Of a stretch of 64,000 bases of DNA, positions 60,004 to 64,000 are shown piece by piece. The position numbers and the translations under genes are program-made. Numbering within the stretch: position 1 is the stretch's first letter; each line of letters opens with the position of its first letter. The DNA is taken from the NCBI RefSeq assembly GCF_003265705.1, contig NW_020312785.1, positions 19,496,968 to 19,560,967 of the forward strand, read 5' to 3'. The stretch is from Callorhinus ursinus. Its lineage: Eukaryota > Chordata > Mammalia > Carnivora > Otariidae. The notes under the pieces were generated by a model. It did not search any database, was not told the origin of the DNA, and saw only the letters and a program-made list of their open reading frames with translations.

Positions 60004-60460
60004 TGTTTTTTAGGGCAGTTTTAGGTTCATGGTAAAATTGAGCTGAAGGTACAGAGATTTCCCACATATGTCCTGCTCCCATGCATGCACAGCCTCCCTC
60101 ATTATCAACATCCCCCACACAGTGGTATATTTGCTACCATTGATGAGCCTACATAGATACATCATTATCAACCAAAGTCCGTAGTTTACATTAGGGTTCA
60201 CTCTTGGTGTGGTACATGCTATGGGTTTGGACAAATGTTTAATGGCATATGTTCTTCATTACTGTATCATACAGAGTAGTTTCACTGTCTGCACATATGC
60301 TGTGTCTAGGCTATTCACCCCTTCAGACAACCATTCACTTTTTACTGCCTCTATAGTTTTACCTTTTGCAGAATGTCATAGAGTGAGAATCACATCATAT
60401 GTAGCCTTTTTAGATTGGCTTCTTTTACTTAATATATGCATTTAAGTTTCCTCTGTGTCT
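60004..60460 (-). mobile_element. Old L1 3' UTR
   Basis: Antisense L1M: gggcagttttaggttcatgg, cctccctcattatcaacatc, catagagtgagaatcacatc, ttggcttcttttacttaata. It continues at 61195 after the interruption by younger elements. Confidence 0.87.
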
Positions 60461-60611
60461 CTCTTTTCTTTAATTTTTGAGAAGTCTTTGTTTGGAAGCT
60501 TATACAATTTCATATAGTCCTTAATACATTTATTTTGTTTTTCTTATTACAATGATATCATATTTTTAAAAAATACAAACTTTTTTACCAAACCCCGTAT
60601 GGTTGCCTGCA

Positions 60612-60697
60612 AATCTCCTTCAGTGTTTCCCAGCGTGCTCTAAAATATCATTTCTATGGATGTCATGATGTGGAAAAGGGTTGAGAAACACTGTTTT
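60612..60697. mobile_element. Possible short hAT-Charlie remnant
   Basis: cagtgtttcccagcgtgctc at the left and aagggttgagaaacactg at the right form an imperfect terminal inverted pair, as in deleted Charlie-type elements. Only about 70 bp long. No clear 8-bp duplication outside. Confidence 0.4.
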
Positions 60698-60721
60698 AAA
60701 CTTTGGATCAGGATTCTTTTT

Positions 60722-60908
60722 TCTTTTTTCTTTTTTAGATTTTTATTTATTTATCTGAGAGAGAGAGAGCATAAGTGGGGGGTAGTTGCAGAGGGAGAAG
60801 CAGACTCTCCACTGAGCAGGAAGCCCAACTCAGGAGCTCTATCCCAGGACCCTCACATGACCTGAGCTGAAGGCAGATGCTTAACCAACTGAACCACCCA
60901 GGCACTCT
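60722..60908 (-). mobile_element. CAN SINE, outer of a tandem pair
   Basis: T-rich tail, ttttatttatttatctgaga, head ending cacccaggcactc. It lies directly against the poly-T of the next SINE, in the same orientation. No target duplication of its own is visible; the pair shares one (see 60909). Confidence 0.9.
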
Positions 60909-61130
60909 TCTTTTTTTTTTTTTTTTTTCCTTTAAGATTTATTTATTTATTTTAGTGATTGAGAGAGAGAGAGAGCACACATGCAAGTGGAGAGAGGGCC
61001 AGAGGAAGAGAATCTCAAACAGACTCCCCATGGAACTCAACGTGGGGCTCAATCCCATGACCCTGAGATCATGAGCTGAGATGAAATCAAGAGTCAGATG
61101 TTTAACTGACTGAGCCACTCAGGTGCCCCT
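60909..61130 (-). mobile_element. CAN SINE, inner of a tandem pair
   Basis: T-run, agatttatttatttatttta, older body with agagaatctcaaacagactc, head ending actcaggtgcccc. The phrase gatcagg-ttttt is found at 60706-60720 (before the first SINE) and 61133-61145 (after this one). It brackets both copies, so this SINE probably inserted first and the other entered its A-tail. Confidence 0.9.
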
Positions 61131-61194
61131 TAGATCAGGTTTTTTAACTGCCCCTTCATGGATTTCCATGAGTGTGTAAAATATGCAAATGCAT

Positions 61195-61345
61195 CTTTAG
61201 AGAGGTGGTCAATAGTTTTCATCAGGGTCTGCCATGTCTTTCATCTTGATAGCTCATTTCTTTTTAGTGCTGAATAATATTCCATTGTCTGGATATACTA
61301 CAGTACTAGAGTTCAGCTTAGCGTAGGTAACTAGGCCTTTTGGAG
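61195..61345 (-). mobile_element. Old L1 ORF2 end, continuation
   Basis: Antisense ORF2 terminus: cttgatagctcatttctttt, tagtgctgaataatattcca, ttgtctggatatactacagt. Continues the L1 of 60004-60460 after the hAT remnant and two SINEs. Confidence 0.75.
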
Positions 61346-61381
61346 TTGGTTACAGCTTTGTAGTAATATCACTGAAGTTGA

Positions 61382-61926
61382 ATGATGCATTTTGGACAAA
61401 TATTAATTTCTGCAGACAAAACCCTTAATGATGATAATATCCTTAATGATGATGCTGCCCTCAAAGAATATAATCATAATGAGGAAAAGTTTGCAGTGGT
61501 TATGCTGTCAAATCCCAAAGCAGTGAAAACAGCAACCCCAATTACAACCCAGTGGTCAAATCCTCCGATGACTGTTCCAGCTACTTCATCCATAGCAATA
61601 ACTGTAGCTCAAGCCCCAACCACTGTCTCTGCTTTGGTCTCCACTTCTGATCTGTACCCATTGCTCCAGCATCACGGACAGCGGTGTCTTCTGAACGTGC
61701 ACGTCCCAGAGCAACTAAACAAGAGAAACCTGCACGGAAGCCAGTGGAGACTCCAGTGACTACCACTAGCCCAATACCTAATGGCACATAAGGAAATTCT
61801 CAGTGAAAACCTTTTATAAGGTGTAACAAGAACACTTGTGACAGGTTGGTCTTATGAGAATATGACAATGAGATCATGTCCATGAGCTGGTTTCAACAAC
61901 TCTGACAGAGCAGTAAAATATCTTTT
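61382..61926 (+). pseudogene. RAD23B: RAD23B processed pseudogene, fragment
   Basis: Corresponds to the nucleotide-excision-repair and proteasome-shuttle protein RAD23B, from the end of its ubiquitin-like domain through the Thr/Ala/Pro linker into the first UBA domain. The frame from 61382 reads ILNDDAALKEY, FAVVM, PKAV and TVAQAPT, all matching. It then slips near 61640, after which the Lys-Gln-Glu-Lys linker and the UBA1 segment (LVTG-SYENM, then FNNSDRAVKYL-like) appear in other frames up to about 61926. A short tandem duplication of ccttaatgatgat (near 61423 and 61440) disrupts the ubiquitin-like part. Both ends are missing, no introns are present and frames are broken, so it is a dead retrocopy lying among L1 sequence. 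Confidence 0.88.
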
Positions 61927-61979
61927 ATTTTTTTAAACTTTAACCAATTATTTTAAAAATTTGCCTTATTAATATGCTT

Positions 61980-62408
61980 TCTTTTTTAGAGCAGTTTTAG
62001 ATTTACAGAAAAATGGAGCAGAGAGTTAGATTTGGTTTGCTAATATCTTGAAGACTTTTGCATCTGTGTTCATGAGAGATACTGGTTTGTGGTTTCTTTT
62101 CTTGTAATTGTCATTTCCTGGTTTTGGATAATGTTGGCCTAATAGAATGAGTTAGGGAGTATTTCCTTTGCTTCTGTCTTCTGAAAGAGATTGTAGAGAA
62201 TTGGTATGATTTCTTCCTCAAATGATTGGTAGAATTCAGAAGTGAACACAGCAAAGTCTGGAGGTTTCTCTTGTTAGGTATTATTGTTTCAATTGCTTTA
62301 ATGGATATAGCTTTATTCAAATTGTCTATTTTTCCTTGTGTGAATTTTAGCACATTGTATCTTTTAAGGAATTGGTCCATTTCATCTAGGTTGTCAAATT
62401 TGTGGACT
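61980..62408 (-). mobile_element. Old L1 ORF2 with a scrap of 3' UTR
   Basis: 61985-62028 is the L1 3' UTR phrase agcagttttagatttacaga. From 62030 antisense ORF2 follows (gcatctgtgttcatgagaga, tggcctaatagaatgagtta, tggtccatttcatctaggtt), so part of the element between them is deleted. Split at 62408 by a younger L1. Confidence 0.85.
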
Positions 62409-63121
62409 TAATAGGAAACAACAGATGTTGGGGAGGATGCAGAGAAAGGGGCACCTACACTGTTGGTGGGAATGCAAGCTGGTGCAGCCACTCTGGAAAA
62501 CACTATGGAGGTTCCTCAAAATGTTGAAAATAGAGCTACCCTATAACCCAGCAACTGCACTACTAGGTATTTACCCCAAAGATAAAAATGTAGTGATCCA
62601 AAGGGGCATGTGCACCCCAATGTTAATAGCAGCAATGTCCACAATAGCCAAACTATGGAAAGAGCCTAGATGTCCATCAAACGATGTATCTATAAAGAAG
62701 ATGTGGTATATATATGCAATGGAACATTATGCAGCCATCAAAAATGAAATCTTGCCATTTGCAGTGATGTGGATGGAACTAGAGGGTATTATGCTAAGTG
62801 AAATAAGTCAATCAGAGAAAGACAAGTATCATATGATCTCACTGATATGTGGAATTTGAGAAAAAAGGCAGAGGATCATAGGGGAAGGGAGGGAAAAATG
62901 AAACAAGATGAAACCAGAGAGGGAGACAAATCATAAGAGACTCTTAATCTCAGGAAACAAACTGAGAGTTGCTGGAGTGGAGGAGGGTGGAAGGGTTGGG
63001 GCGGCTGGGTGATGGACATTGGGGAGGGTATGTGCTATGGTGAGCACTGTGAATTGTGTAAGACTGATGAATCACAGACCTGTACCCCTGGAACAAATAA
63101 TACATTATATGTTAATTAAAA
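62409..63121 (+). mobile_element. Young carnivoran L1, 5'-truncated
   Basis: Sense end of ORF2 and the carnivore-type 3' UTR: gggtgatggacattggggag, agggtatgtgctatggtgag, aataatacattatatgttaa, then a short A-tail. Perfect 13-bp target duplication aaatttgtggact at 62396-62408 and 63122-63134, inside an antisense older L1. Low divergence suggests a recent insertion. It lacks ORF1, the endonuclease and the reverse transcriptase, so it cannot move itself. Confidence 0.95.
62425..62859 (+). pseudogene. L1 ORF2p C-terminal remnant
   Basis: A 144-residue open frame that is the C-terminal end of L1 ORF2p, with the characteristic [17 protein letters not shown] and MEHYAAIKNEILPF stretches. It is open because the copy is young, not because it is a gene. 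No promoter or upstream ORF2 part. Confidence 0.93.
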
Positions 63122-63134
63122 AAATTTGTGGACT

Positions 63135-64000
63135 GAAGAGTTGTTCATGGCATTCTTTTATTATCATTTCAATGTCCAAAGGATCTGTAGTGATGTACCC
63201 CTCTCATTTCTGCTATTAGTAATTTGTGCTCTCTCTTTTTTAGAGAGAGGCTTATCAATTTTATTGATATTTTCAAAGAACCAGTTTTTGGTTTAGTTTA
63301 TTTTCTCTATTGATTTCTTAGTTTCATTTCATTGATTTATGCTTCAATTCTTATTATTTCTTTTCTTCTTTTTACTTTGGATTTAATTCACTCTCCTTTT
63401 TCTAGTTTATAAAGTAAATGAGTAGATTACTGACTCAGGTCTTCTTTTCTAATATATGTATTCAATGTTTTAAATTTCCCTCTAATCACCACTTTCATTC
63501 ATCCCACAAATTTTGATAAGCTGCATTTTTATTTTTATTTAGTTCAAAATATTTTAAAATTTCTTTTGAGATTTCTTCTTTGATCCATGTGTTACTTAAA
63601 AGTGTGTTCCCCTTTTAATCTCTAAATATTTTGGAACTTTCCAGCTATCTTTCTGTTATTGATTCTGGTTTAATTCCATTGTGGTCTGCAAGCAGGTATT
63701 GTATGATTTACGTTATTTTAAATTTGTTAAGGTATATCTTATGGCCCAGCATGTAGTCTATTTTGGTGAATGTTCCATGTGAGCCTAAGAAGAATGTGTA
63801 TTCTGTTGATGTTGGATGAAATAATGTACAGATGTCTATTATATCCAGTTGACTGATGGTGTTGTTGAGTTCAATTATGTCCTTACTGATTTTCTGCGTG
63901 CTGGTTCTGCATTTCTGATAGAAGGGTATTGAAATCTCCAACTATAATAGTGGATCATCTATTTCTTCATGTAGGTTTATAAATTTTTGCCCCACATATT
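63135..64000 (-). mobile_element. Old L1 ORF2, endonuclease side, running off the window
   Basis: Continuation of the L1 at 61980-62408 past the inserted young L1. Antisense ORF2: aaagaaccagtttttggttt, attgtggtctgcaagcaggt, gaatgttccatgtgagccta, agaagaatgtgtattctgtt. The 63708-63941 frame on the minus strand has the endonuclease-region phrase HGTFTKIDYMLGHK. Frames are broken. The element continues beyond 64000. Confidence 0.88.

Noticed and set aside
1651..63121. tRNA genes at the SINE heads
   Set aside because: The heads are tRNA-derived with A/B-box-like motifs but lack a foldable tRNA. They belong to SINEs with target duplications and tails.
1..64000. CRISPR array, bacterial operon or phage element
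   Set aside because: No regularly spaced identical repeats, no dense coding and no ribosome-binding pattern. All evidence points to mammalian nuclear DNA.

Overview
The window looks like non-coding nuclear DNA from a carnivoran mammal. About 25 tRNA-derived CAN SINEs (SINEC) are present. Each has the diagnostic head (a ggcgcctgggtggctcag-like start), a CT-rich middle and an AATAAATAAA/poly-A tail. The subtype, with tails like CTGTCAAATAAATAAAATC, fits an arctoid (bear, seal or mustelid group) better than a dog (SINEC_Cf) or a cat; that is a judgement from remembered consensus sequences. No intact protein-coding gene, rRNA gene, CRISPR array or CpG island could be supported. The base composition is AT-rich throughout, and the open reading frames are short and mostly lie inside repeats. 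The window is probably intergenic or deep intronic.

Layout. 1-9300: an MLT1 LTR, eight SINE insertions (two of them nested pairs), a young L1 fragment interrupted by a SINE, and an older L1 3' end. 9300-15650: mostly unique, but with a direct duplication of about 275 bp, roughly 97% identical, at 10905-11178 and 12291-12572. 15650-27000: scattered SINEs, MIR and L2 fragments. 27700-29700: nested old L1 pieces on the minus strand. 30000-37250: MIR, an MLT1-like LTR, a GC-richer anonymous block, a (GGAA)n microsatellite, a MER5-like fragment and an L1MB tail. 37750-42310: a SINE-dense stretch ending in an old minus-strand L1 broken by two SINEs. 45030-47580: a nearly full-length Tigger1 DNA transposon with TA target duplication, dead transposase and a SINE inside it. 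48500-59000: L2 and MIR fragments, two SINEs, a probable solo LTR, an LTR-like unit with an internal repeat and an L1 3' end. 60000-64000: stacked minus-strand L1s containing a tandem SINE pair, a broken RAD23B processed pseudogene and a young plus-strand L1 with perfect target duplication.

Nothing here works together as a pathway. What the window records is a layered history of retrotransposition, in which nesting gives relative ages: old L1M, L2, MIR and Tigger1 are hosts, and CAN SINEs and young L1s are the inserts. The most unusual signals not explained by a known repeat family are the 275-bp direct duplication, several perfect palindromes or hairpins (4717, 23401, 42925, 57312, 59332), and the internally repeated LTR-like unit at 56340-56780. 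I found no convincing new biological system.
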